Of a DNA stretch of 32,434 nucleotides, positions 27,164 to 32,434 are shown piece after piece. Both the position numbers and the translations under genes were made by a program. The stretch is from Bacillota bacterium (GTDB lineage Bacteria > Bacillota_I > Bacilli_A > Erysipelotrichales > Coprobacillaceae), in the NCBI GenBank assembly GCA_030540195.1, contig JAUNWT010000018.1, positions 1 through 32,434 of the forward strand, given 5' to 3'. Each line of letters starts with the position of its first letter. Positions within the stretch are counted from its first letter, which is position 1. The notes under the pieces were generated by a model. That model searched no databases and had not been told where the DNA came from. It worked only from the letters and a program-made list of their open reading frames with translations.

Positions 27164-28711
27164 ATGAAAAGAGAATTAGTTATTGTCATGGATTTTGGTG
27201 GGCAATACAACCAATTAGTTGCACGTCGTGTTCGCGAATGTAATGTTTATTGTGAGATTTATTCTTATAAAACACCTTTAGAAAAAATTAAAGAAATGAA
27301 TCCTAAAGGAATCATTTTAACTGGTGGACCAAATAGTTGTTATTTAGAAGATTCACCAACTTATTCTAAAGAATTATTTGAATTAGGTATTCCTGTATTA
27401 GGATTATGTTATGGTGCTCAATTAATGCAACATGTTTTAGGTGGTAAAGTTGAAAGAGCAGATGTAAGAGAATATGGTAAATCAATTTTATTAGTTGATC
27501 AACCTGAATCTAAAATCTTAAAAGGTGTTCCTGAAACTTCTACAGTTTGGATGTCACATTTTGATTATATTTCAAAAACAGCACCTGGATTTGAAATTAC
27601 AACACATACAAAAGATTGTCCAGTGGCATCTTGTGAAAATAAAGAAAAAGATTTATATGCTATTCAATTCCATCCAGAAGTTTTACATAGTGAATATGGT
27701 AAAACAATGCTTTCTAACTTCGTCTTAGATGTATGTAACTGTGCTGGAGATTGGCGCATGGATTCTTTCGTTGAAGAACAAATCAAAGCTATCAAAGAAA
27801 AAGTAGGTGATGGTAAAGTATTATGTGCTTTATCAGGTGGTGTTGATTCTTCAGTTGCGGCAGTTTTACTTTCTAAAGCAATTGGTAATCAATTAACTTG
27901 TGTCTTTGTTGATCATGGTTTACTTCGTAAAAACGAAGGGGATGAAGTAGAAGCTGTTTTTGGACCTGATGGAAATTATGAATTAAATTTCATTAGAGTA
28001 AATGCTCAAGAAAGATATTATGAAAAGCTAAAAGGCGTTACTGAACCAGAAGCTAAACGTAAAATCATTGGTGAAGAATTTATTCGTGTTTTTGAAGAAG
28101 AAGCAAAGAAAATTGGAGCAGTTGATTTCTTAGTACAAGGAACAATTTATCCAGACGTTGTTGAAAGTGGTCTTGGTGGAGAATCTGCCGTTATCAAATC
28201 ACATCATAATGTTGGTGGATTACCAGATCATGTTGATTTTAAAGAAATTATTGAACCATTACGTGATTTATTTAAAGATGAAGTACGTAAAGTTGGTTTA
28301 GAATTAGGAATTCCTGAATACTTAGTATTTAGACAACCATTCCCAGGACCAGGTCTTGGTATTCGTATCATTGGTGAAGTTAATGCTGAAAAAGTAAGAA
28401 TCGTACAAGATGCTGATGCAATCTATAGAGAAGAAATCGCTAATGCTGGATTAGATCGTTCAATCGGTCAATATTTTGCCGCTCTTACAAACATGCGTTC
28501 TGTAGGAGTTATGGGTGATGAAAGAACTTATGATTATGCAATCGCCTTACGTGCGGTTAATACTATTGATTTCATGACAGCAGAAGCTGCAGAAATTCCT
28601 TATGAAGTATTAAATAAAGTTATGTCACGTATTATAAATGAAGTTCGTGGGGTAAACAGAGTAATGTATGATATTACAAGTAAGCCTCCAGGAACTATTG
28701 AATTCGAATAA
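27164..28711 (+). CDS. guaA: GMP synthase (glutamine-hydrolysing)
   Basis: A 515-residue two-domain enzyme that aminates XMP to GMP. The N-terminal class I glutamine amidotransferase domain has [17 protein letters not shown], the nucleophile cysteine in [11 protein letters not shown] and the histidine-glutamate pair in QFHPEV. The ATP pyrophosphatase domain has the P-loop [12 protein letters not shown] and the C-terminal dimerisation domain ends in KPPGTIEFE. An AAAGGAGG site precedes the ATG. The 3' end of guaA is a known insertion target for integrative elements, and accessory DNA begins right after this gene. Confidence 0.98.
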   Translation: MKRELVIVMDFGGQYNQLVARRVRECNVYCEIYSYKTPLEKIKEMNPKGIILTGGPNSCYLEDSPTYSKELFELGIPVLGLCYGAQLMQHVLGGKVERADVREYGKSILLVDQPESKILKGVPETSTVWMSHFDYISKTAPGFEITTHTKDCPVASCENKEKDLYAIQFHPEVLHSEYGKTMLSNFVLDVCNCAGDWRMDSFVEEQIKAIKEKVGDGKVLCALSGGVDSSVAAVLLSKAIGNQLTCVFVDHGLLRKNEGDEVEAVFGPDGNYELNFIRVNAQERYYEKLKGVTEPEAKRKIIGEEFIRVFEEEAKKIGAVDFLVQGTIYPDVVESGLGGESAVIKSHHNVGGLPDHVDFKEIIEPLRDLFKDEVRKVGLELGIPEYLVFRQPFPGPGLGIRIIGEVNAEKVRIVQDADAIYREEIANAGLDRSIGQYFAALTNMRSVGVMGDERTYDYAIALRAVNTIDFMTAEAAEIPYEVLNKVMSRIINEVRGVNRVMYDITSKPPGTIEFE

Positions 28712-28772
28712 TTTGATGTTATTTTGTAACGAATACGGTTCACAAAATTAGCAACAAATAATATCCACAAAT

Positions 28773-28820
28773 AAGGATACAAAACAGGTAATACAAAAGC
28801 CTGTCTTGTGTCCTTTTTTT
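28773..28820 (+). terminator. Terminator of purA-guaA
   Basis: A 16-nt arm AAGGATACAAAACAGG (28773-28788) pairs with CCTGTCTTGTGTCCTT (28800-28815) with one G-U pair and one mismatch, followed by T to 28820. It is 60 nt past the guaA stop. Confidence 0.85.
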
Positions 28821-29071
28821 GTTGAAAATAAAGAGTTTGCGAGGTGTTGTAAACAAGATAGGTAAGAGGTATGGAGAGAGGACAGGTAGCAGGTGCCAAA
28901 CTTGAAATAATACTATGGTAATGAATGCTGTCAATGGGGATAATGATGAAGACAGTTAAAAGTGAATATACTGATATTCAAAAAAAATCCTGTGAATAAA
29001 GTTATGTGGATTGTTAGAAAATTATCAAAATTCGGTGATTATAAGAATGATAACGGTTCTATAAATTAAAC

Positions 29072-29227
29072 TTTGATATAGATGATGTGAGTGGAAGCAC
29101 AAGATAGTGTTCTGATTTAATGAAAAGGCAGGAGATAAAACTGGATAGTGATGAGCTTTATGAAGAATTCTAGAGAATTTGTGATGAAAGTGTTGGCAAA
29201 GATGATGATAAAAAAGGAGGAAGATAA
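29072..29227 (+). pseudogene. Broken reading frame of unknown origin
   Basis: In one frame the sequence reads FDIDDVSGSTR, stop, CSDLMKRQEIKLDSDELYEEF, stop, then RICDESVGKDDDKKGGR and a final stop. The stops are at 29105-29107 and 29165-29173. The charged, protein-like composition and Asp/Glu-rich pattern suggest former coding sequence. I cannot name the family. Confidence 0.35.
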
Positions 29228-29292
29228 GATGTGGAATATGGACAGAGAAAGTTGTAAATTGAGAAACCTATATGTATAATAATTTTAAGAGA

Positions 29293-29540
29293 GTGATTAT
29301 AAATATTGAATCAATATCTGATTTGAAAAATTATACAGAAGTATGGAAAGAAGTTGATACAACAAACGGATTTTTCCTTACAAGAAATGGGTATACTGAG
29401 TAGGAAATCTTACTATGGAAGAGATTGATAAGCTTGATTATTACAAAGTGTCATGTACTTTTTTTAATTGCAGAAAATAAGAAAAAGCAAATAAAGAAGG
29501 TTGAATTGATGTTGATTATTTGCCGAAAAAGCTGAGGTAA
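29293..29540 (+). pseudogene. Decayed Phd/YefM-type antitoxin gene
   Basis: The N-terminal frame from 29293 reads INIESISDLKNYTEVWKE, then FFLTRNGYTE and a TAG at 29401-29403. This matches the family pattern IS(D)LRNYTEVL...VFLTKNG. A second frame, from 29415, continues with MEEIDKLDYYKV, a TAA at 29478-29480, then KANKEG, a TGA at 29502-29504 where tryptophan is expected, and IDVDYLPKKLR, which fits the YefM C-terminal pattern EGWIDVDEL. So there is one frameshift and several nonsense codons. The intact ancestor would bind a RelE/YoeB-type toxin and repress its own operon. Confidence 0.75.
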
Positions 29541-29815
29541 ACCAAGCTTTATGTATAAATTAACAGATGTAAAGTGATAAGCTGCGGAAATTTAATAGAT
29601 AGATTATCTGTTCATAGGGAAAACAAATTGCTACAAGAATTGTGATAAAGATTATGGAAGTAAATTGTGGACTTCTGAATAGTCTAAAAAAGGTGCATCT
29701 GGTAAACTTTGCTTGGGATTTATACATCATATAGTTATGCATTTTATAAAATAAAAAATTCTTGTATTGAAAATGACGTAAAATCAAGGTTTTTGGGCGA
29801 TTAAATGTTACTAAA
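29541..29815 (+). pseudogene. Possible remnant of the cognate RelE-type toxin
   Basis: Directly after the broken antitoxin gene, three frames hold scattered toxin-like fragments, such as QIATRIVIKIM, KKGASGKLCLGFIHH and KIKVFGRLNVTK. Their order and spacing loosely suit a RelE/ParE protein. Every frame is interrupted several times. The call rests mainly on position after the antitoxin. Confidence 0.25.
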
Positions 29816-29844
29816 TGTACGCAATTAGTAACAAATTAGTAACA
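29806..29844. repeat. TTAGTAACA repeats next to integrase stop
   Basis: TTAGTAACA occurs at 29825-29833 and 29836-29844, 11 bp apart (one helical turn), with an inverted copy TGTTACTAA at 29806-29814. A one-mismatch copy, TTAGCAACA, is at 28748-28756 near guaA. The layout suits arm-type binding sites of the integrase at one element end. Confidence 0.5.
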
Positions 29845-29848
29845 AAAA

Positions 29849-30982
29849 TTATACTTTTATTTTGTTGATTTCAGTATATAGTTTATTAATAACTGTATCG
29901 GTATAAGTATCGAAAGTAATATCTTTCATTTTGTGACCAAGAATTCTTTTTCTAGAAAATACATCAACATTATTTAATTGACAAAGAGTAGTGAAAGTTA
30001 CCCTTGTATCATGTAGTGTGTGTTTCATGTTCAATTTTTCTATGTATGGCTTGAAATGATTTTTGAAAAAATTATTATAGCTTTGGTCAATAATCCTTTT
30101 CCCTTTATGCAATAACAATTCAATAACATAAGGTTTAATACAATCATGTATAGGAACAACTCTATTTTTACCAGCTTCTGTTTTCAACCCTGTGTAAAAA
30201 TAAGATACTTTACGTTCAACACCATCATCATTACATATAACATCAATATGTATGTCTTTTCTATCGATATTAAGTAATTCATTTGCTCTTAAGCCACTAA
30301 AAATATAAATGAGTATAATTTTAGCTATGTCGGTGTTTTCGCTTCTTAGACACTTAATTTCATCAATTGAGAATTTATAGTGCTTTCCATTTTCTTCAAG
30401 TTTTCCACATCTTATAAATTCTGTATAATCATCATCACGATTGATGTATTGATGTATTACGGCATATTTAAAAATTTTACAACATAAGGCTTTCATGTGT
30501 ACTTTTGTTCCTTGGCCACATTTATCTTTATCGAAAATTAACTGCAGGTCTTGAAGCGTTATTGTATTTATTTTTCTATCGTATATTAATTTAAAATGTT
30601 TGATCCATGAATTATATCCGTCACGCGCTGATTTTGATAGAGATACAAATTCTTCTAAATCTAATATTTCAAAGATTTCTTTAAATGTTGGAACTTTACT
30701 ATCATGTCTTTCCTTAACTTTGTTAAATATATTAGGAGATAATTCTTTTGCTTCTTTATCGTTGATTTGTTTATTAACAGTTAAATGATAAAGTGATAGT
30801 GCATTTAAAGCTTCAAGTTCAGTTTCAAAAGTACCAATGGTTACTTGTTTTTTCTTACCTGTAACAAGATCATAATCTTCGCTTGTAATTTTGGCACAGT
30901 AGGGTTTTCTACGTTTGCCTGATAGTTTTACTACAGTACCACTATTATTTGGTCTACGCTTATATGTAACTTTTCTAGCCAT
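29849..30982 (-). CDS. Tyrosine recombinase (integrase) of an integrative element
   Basis: A 377-residue integrase from ATG 30982. The N-terminus (about 1-60) is basic and resembles an AP2-like arm-binding domain, followed by a SAM-like core-binding domain (about 97-185) and the catalytic domain. All catalytic residues are visible: R232 (SGLRANELL), K267 (TGLKTEAGKNR), H324 and R327 (HDTR), H350 (ILGHK) and the tyrosine nucleophile Y360 (DTYTD). It should integrate and excise a mobile element. The open frame extends seven codons to a TTG, but AAAGGA just inside that extension is the ribosome site for the ATG. It transcribes toward guaA. Its leader faces a predicted antisense RNA and contains a hairpin enclosing the ribosome site. 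Confidence 0.92.
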   Translation of the reverse strand: MARKVTYKRRPNNSGTVVKLSGKRRKPYCAKITSEDYDLVTGKKKQVTIGTFETELEALNALSLYHLTVNKQINDKEAKELSPNIFNKVKERHDSKVPTFKEIFEILDLEEFVSLSKSARDGYNSWIKHFKLIYDRKINTITLQDLQLIFDKDKCGQGTKVHMKALCCKIFKYAVIHQYINRDDDYTEFIRCGKLEENGKHYKFSIDEIKCLRSENTDIAKIILIYIFSGLRANELLNIDRKDIHIDVICNDDGVERKVSYFYTGLKTEAGKNRVVPIHDCIKPYVIELLLHKGKRIIDQSYNNFFKNHFKPYIEKLNMKHTLHDTRVTFTTLCQLNNVDVFSRKRILGHKMKDITFDTYTDTVINKLYTEINKIKV

Positions 30983-30985
30983 AAT

Positions 30986-31023
30986 AAAAACACGTCCTTT
31001 CAATTATATTTGCCTTGAACGTG
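30986..31023 (-). promoter_or_regulatory. Leader hairpin enclosing the integrase ribosome site
   Basis: On the minus strand CACG-TTCAA (31023-31015) can pair with TTGAA-AGGA-CGTG (31003-30991), placing AGGA in a bulge. Five T follow at 30990-30986, just before the ATG. It could sequester the ribosome site or act as a weak attenuator. The pairing is direct reading; its function is inference. Confidence 0.45.
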
Positions 31024-31030
31024 CTCTATG

Positions 31031-31039
31031 TGGTAAAAT
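31031..31039 (+). promoter_or_regulatory. Extended -10 promoter of the predicted antisense RNA
   Basis: TGGTAAAAT (31031-31039) has the extended -10 form. TTGAAC at 31015-31020 is too close (13 bp) to be a normal -35. The predicted start is near 31046. Confidence 0.45.
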
Positions 31040-31045
31040 TGAGTA

Positions 31046-31132
31046 CGTAAAAGGACTTTTGAGATGGTTCTTTTTATGAGTGATATTGGCGTATCACTCG
31101 TTTACATCCTAGTTGGCGCTAGGGTGTTTTTT
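31046..31132 (+). ncRNA. Predicted antisense RNA with twin UUGGCG-loop hairpins
   Basis: About 87 nt opposite the integrase leader. Hairpin 1 is GAGTGATA (31078-31085), loop TTGGCG, TATCACTC (31092-31099). Hairpin 2 is ACATCCTAG (31104-31112), loop TTGGCG, CTAGGGTGT (31119-31127) with one G-U pair, followed by six T to 31132, so it doubles as terminator. UUGG fits the YUNR U-turn motif known from loops of regulatory antisense RNAs such as those of pIP501- and pT181-type plasmids. The integrase mRNA would carry complementary CGCCAA loops. A 32-codon frame overlaps it (see separate entry). RNA status is predicted, not shown. Confidence 0.6.
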
Positions 31133-31162
31133 CATATTTTGGTTTACATTTTTTTCAAATAA
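31064..31162 (+). CDS. Possible 32-residue hydrophobic peptide
   Basis: ATG 31064 follows AAAAGGA (31049-31055) at 8-nt spacing. The frame encodes a small hydrophobic peptide beginning MVLFMSDIGVSLVYILVGA, with an arginine at position 20 and a lysine C-terminus. This resembles the size and character of type I toxin peptides. Against it, the TTGGCG terminator hairpin and its T-run lie inside the frame, so most transcripts should end before the stop codon, and T-rich DNA encodes hydrophobic residues by default. Low confidence as a real gene. Confidence 0.25.
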   Translation: MVLFMSDIGVSLVYILVGARVFFHILVYIFFK

Positions 31163-31164
31163 TA

Positions 31165-31192
31165 TTGAAAATTGAATTGAATTAAGTATAAT
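31165..31192 (+). promoter_or_regulatory. Promoter of the DUF3800-adjacent RNA
   Basis: TTGAAA (31165-31170), 16 bp, TATAAT (31187-31192). The predicted start is about 31198, right at the first base-paired segment of the RNA. Confidence 0.72.
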
Positions 31193-31197
31193 ATAAG

Positions 31198-31304
31198 TAC
31201 CGGAGGGCAACCTCGACTGGTCTATAAATGATGACTGATTAAAGTAATTAAGCGTACTGTAAGTACGTCAGCTCATTTAGGAAGTGGCTTAGGCCACTTT
31301 TTTT
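31198..31304 (+). ncRNA. Structured RNA tail-to-tail with the DUF3800 gene
   Basis: About 105 nt bounded by a good promoter and a clear terminator. A 5' hairpin has GAGG (31203-31206), GCAA tetraloop and CCTC (31211-31214), extended by ACC/GGT (31199-31201 with 31219-31221). A central stem pairs TAAATGA (31225-31231) with TCATTTA (31273-31279). Inside it TGAC (31232-31235) pairs with GTCA (31267-31270) and GTAC-TGTAA-GTAC (31254-31266) makes a hairpin. The terminator is AAGTGGC-TTAG-GCCACTT (31282-31299) plus T. It has no ribosome site or useful frame. Structured RNAs named DUF3800 motifs have been described beside DUF3800 genes; whether this is one of them needs a covariance search. Confidence 0.7.
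31282..31304 (+). terminator. Terminator of the structured RNA
   Basis: AAGTGGC (31282-31288), loop TTAG, GCCACTT (31293-31299), T to 31304. On the minus strand it lacks a U-run, so it does not end the DUF3800 transcript. Confidence 0.88.
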
Positions 31305-32055
31305 ATGGCAATAATAATTTTATTTTTAAAAAGGAATTAAGCTTTTGATTTAATTCTAGGCTTGTAGTTGAATTTAAAGCTGTTTTTCTAACATGACCAG
31401 CAATTAAATCAGATGCTTGTATTGAATAAACTTTCTTTGAGTCCATATATTCAACATCAACATTTAATTTTCCAAATATAATAGGCTTATGACGTATATT
31501 ATAATTGAAATTATATATACCGTTTGCTAACTCTTCATTAATGCTTTCTTTAAGGGAATAGTAGCCATTGCTTTTTGTTGATTGTTGATCAATACGAATC
31601 ACTAAATTTAAATCTTCTTGAGGATCAATGATTCCTTCTTCAATGTAATAGGTAACTATTTTTTTGATTATCATTTTTTGAGCATAATCAGTATATCTTC
31701 CTTTACTGGCTTTTGAACTTAATATGTTTGGATAAACTTTATGATTGTTAATAATAACTGCATAGGTACAATGCTGTTTACAAAGATTAATCATTCGTCG
31801 TTTATGACTGCTTTTTATATTGATACTTTTTATTTCAGGACATTCATTTGTGCAATTATCAGCGTTATTACAATATCTGCATTTTATGTCGTTCAATATT
31901 GATTTATATCTTCGATTAAATCTATCTTTCTCTGATGCACTTTTAAAAACAATTCCAGCAAAAACAGATACATCTTCTTTAGGTGTTAATTTTCCTGAAT
32001 CATCCATGAATATGTAAATTGTTAATGTCTTCGTTTTTGTTTTTACCGTATCCAT
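31303..32055 (-). CDS. DUF3800-family protein with a cysteine cluster
   Basis: A 250-residue protein with DUF3800 (PF12686) features. The N-terminal acidic motif is IFMDDSG (D18, D19) followed by FAGIVF. The central acidic residue is D156 (VIRIDQQ), and the C-terminal motif is IQASDLIAG (Q213, D216). The spread of acidic residues fits an RNase H-like fold suspected of nuclease activity; the function is unproven. An inserted cysteine group, C59-X2-C62-X5-C68-X3-C72, with C92 and C96 later, may bind zinc. AAAGGAGG precedes the ATG. It is 27 nt downstream of the frameshifted gene and upstream of the integrase, all on the minus strand. Its stop abuts the terminator of the structured RNA on the other strand. 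Confidence 0.8.
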   Translation of the reverse strand: MDTVKTKTKTLTIYIFMDDSGKLTPKEDVSVFAGIVFKSASEKDRFNRRYKSILNDIKCRYCNNADNCTNECPEIKSINIKSSHKRRMINLCKQHCTYAVIINNHKVYPNILSSKASKGRYTDYAQKMIIKKIVTYYIEEGIIDPQEDLNLVIRIDQQSTKSNGYYSLKESINEELANGIYNFNYNIRHKPIIFGKLNVDVEYMDSKKVYSIQASDLIAGHVRKTALNSTTSLELNQKLNSFLKIKLLLP

Positions 32056-32082
32056 TTATCATTCCTCCTTTTCTAAATATGG

Positions 32083-32434
32083 TTAGATTGATTTTAAAAA
32101 TTTATTTTTTAGAATATTGAAGTATTTTTCTTCATCAAAGAAATCATTGTAATATAATTCATTAATCATTGATTCAAATAGTTGTTTATCACAATAATTT
32201 ACAGGTAACGGATAAAAAGCATAAACTTCATCTATCATTCCTGGCTCAAAGAATTTTTGATAATGAACAATTTGTTCTATTATTCCTGGAGCAAATGTGA
32301 ATATTATATTACACATTTTTTCTAATTCTTCTTTATCTCTAGATTTTAAAAATTCTCTACCATATGTTAATGAAAAAACTCTAGTGCTAGTATAAATTTA
32401 GTACCAGTTAAATAGAAATAATGTCTCAAAAAAT
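32083..32434 (-). pseudogene. C-terminal part of a frameshifted unknown gene, cut by window edge
   Basis: An open frame from ATG 32316 gives 77 residues (MCNIIFTFAPGIIEQIVHYQ at the start). Coding-like sequence continues upstream of that ATG (LTYGREFLKSRDKEELEK) without any start codon. In another frame further upstream, FYLTGTKFILALEFF runs to the window edge. The two join exactly at a run of six A (32373-32378; T on the coding strand), and one extra base there would give a continuous EFFSLTYGREF. So this is a single-base frameshift, a sequencing error in a homopolymer, or slippage. The protein is acidic and aromatic; I do not recognise the family. It likely shares a transcript with the DUF3800 gene. 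Confidence 0.6.

Larger units (their letters stand above)
28712..29848. other. 1.1-kb region without intact genes: decayed accessory DNA
   Basis: No intact gene is seen between guaA and the integrase. It holds a strong guaA terminator, a broken reading frame at 29072-29227, a broken Phd/YefM-type antitoxin gene at 29293-29540, possible toxin debris after it, and a cluster of TTAGTAACA repeats beside the integrase stop. Open frames on either strand here are short, have no ribosome sites and look like chance. Confidence 0.7.

Noticed and set aside
28600-28934. Minus-strand open frames at and after the guaA 3' end
   Set aside because: They cover the guaA terminus and its terminator hairpin and have no ribosome site or recognisable motif.
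29560-29787. Minus-strand 75-residue open frame
   Set aside because: It lies opposite decayed toxin-like sequence; composition looks like chance in AT-rich DNA.
31169-31185. ATTGAATTGAATTAA as a second copy of the guaA terminus (att core)
   Set aside because: Similarity to ATTGAATTCGAATAA is low-complexity and lies within a promoter; not convincing as an att repeat.
31222-31245. Hammerhead-like CTGAT/ATGATGA core in the structured RNA
   Set aside because: The full CUGAUGA...GAAA core and cleavage triplet geometry are absent.
31820-32017. Plus-strand open frame inside the DUF3800 gene
   Set aside because: Antisense shadow of a better supported gene.

Overview
The window is AT-rich bacterial chromosome from a low-GC Gram-positive organism. 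The gene set points to the Firmicutes: a T-box leader, AGGAGG-type ribosome sites, intrinsic terminators after most operons, and the conserved comN-recJ-apt-rel block beside a SpoVB-like flippase. Protein sequences and style suggest an Erysipelotrichia/Coprobacillaceae-like gut bacterium, but that placement is inference. About 28.7 kb is well-packed core genome. The last 3.7 kb is accessory DNA. I saw no rRNA, tRNA or CRISPR array.

Layout. 1-3.9 kb: a Na/Pi-cotransporter-like protein (minus), then an ABC exporter, a Cof-type HAD phosphatase and a small membrane/coiled-coil protein. 3.9-7.5 kb: a T-box-controlled amino acid uptake operon (lipoprotein, permease, ATPase, PLP aminotransferase); the T-box features favour arginine. 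7.5-13.7 kb: a SpoVB-like flippase (minus), then comN-like, recJ, apt and the bifunctional (p)ppGpp gene rel. 13.7-17.9 kb: an unrecognised membrane protein, asnA (minus), and proB-proA. 17.9-22.5 kb: a MarR repressor with three operator palindromes on its own promoter, followed by overlapping genes for a heterodimeric ABC exporter. 22.6-28.7 kb: a GntR regulator, a small export protein, a CinA-like protein with a degenerate C-terminal domain, a LysR regulator (minus), purA and guaA.

28.7-32.4 kb: just past the 3' end of guaA, a known integration target, lies 1.1 kb of gene debris. It includes a broken Phd/YefM-type antitoxin gene. Next come an apparently intact tyrosine integrase, a 320-bp intergenic region dense in RNA-like structure, a DUF3800-family protein gene, and a frameshifted gene that runs off the window. 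All three of these genes are on the minus strand.

The most interesting signals are in that 320-bp gap, both on the plus strand. One is a predicted RNA of about 105 nt with its own promoter, a GNRA hairpin, a multi-stem core and a terminator; it sits tail-to-tail with the DUF3800 gene. The other is a predicted antisense RNA opposite the integrase leader. It has two hairpins that share the loop UUGGCG, the second ending in a terminator, like the antisense RNAs that control replication of some plasmids.
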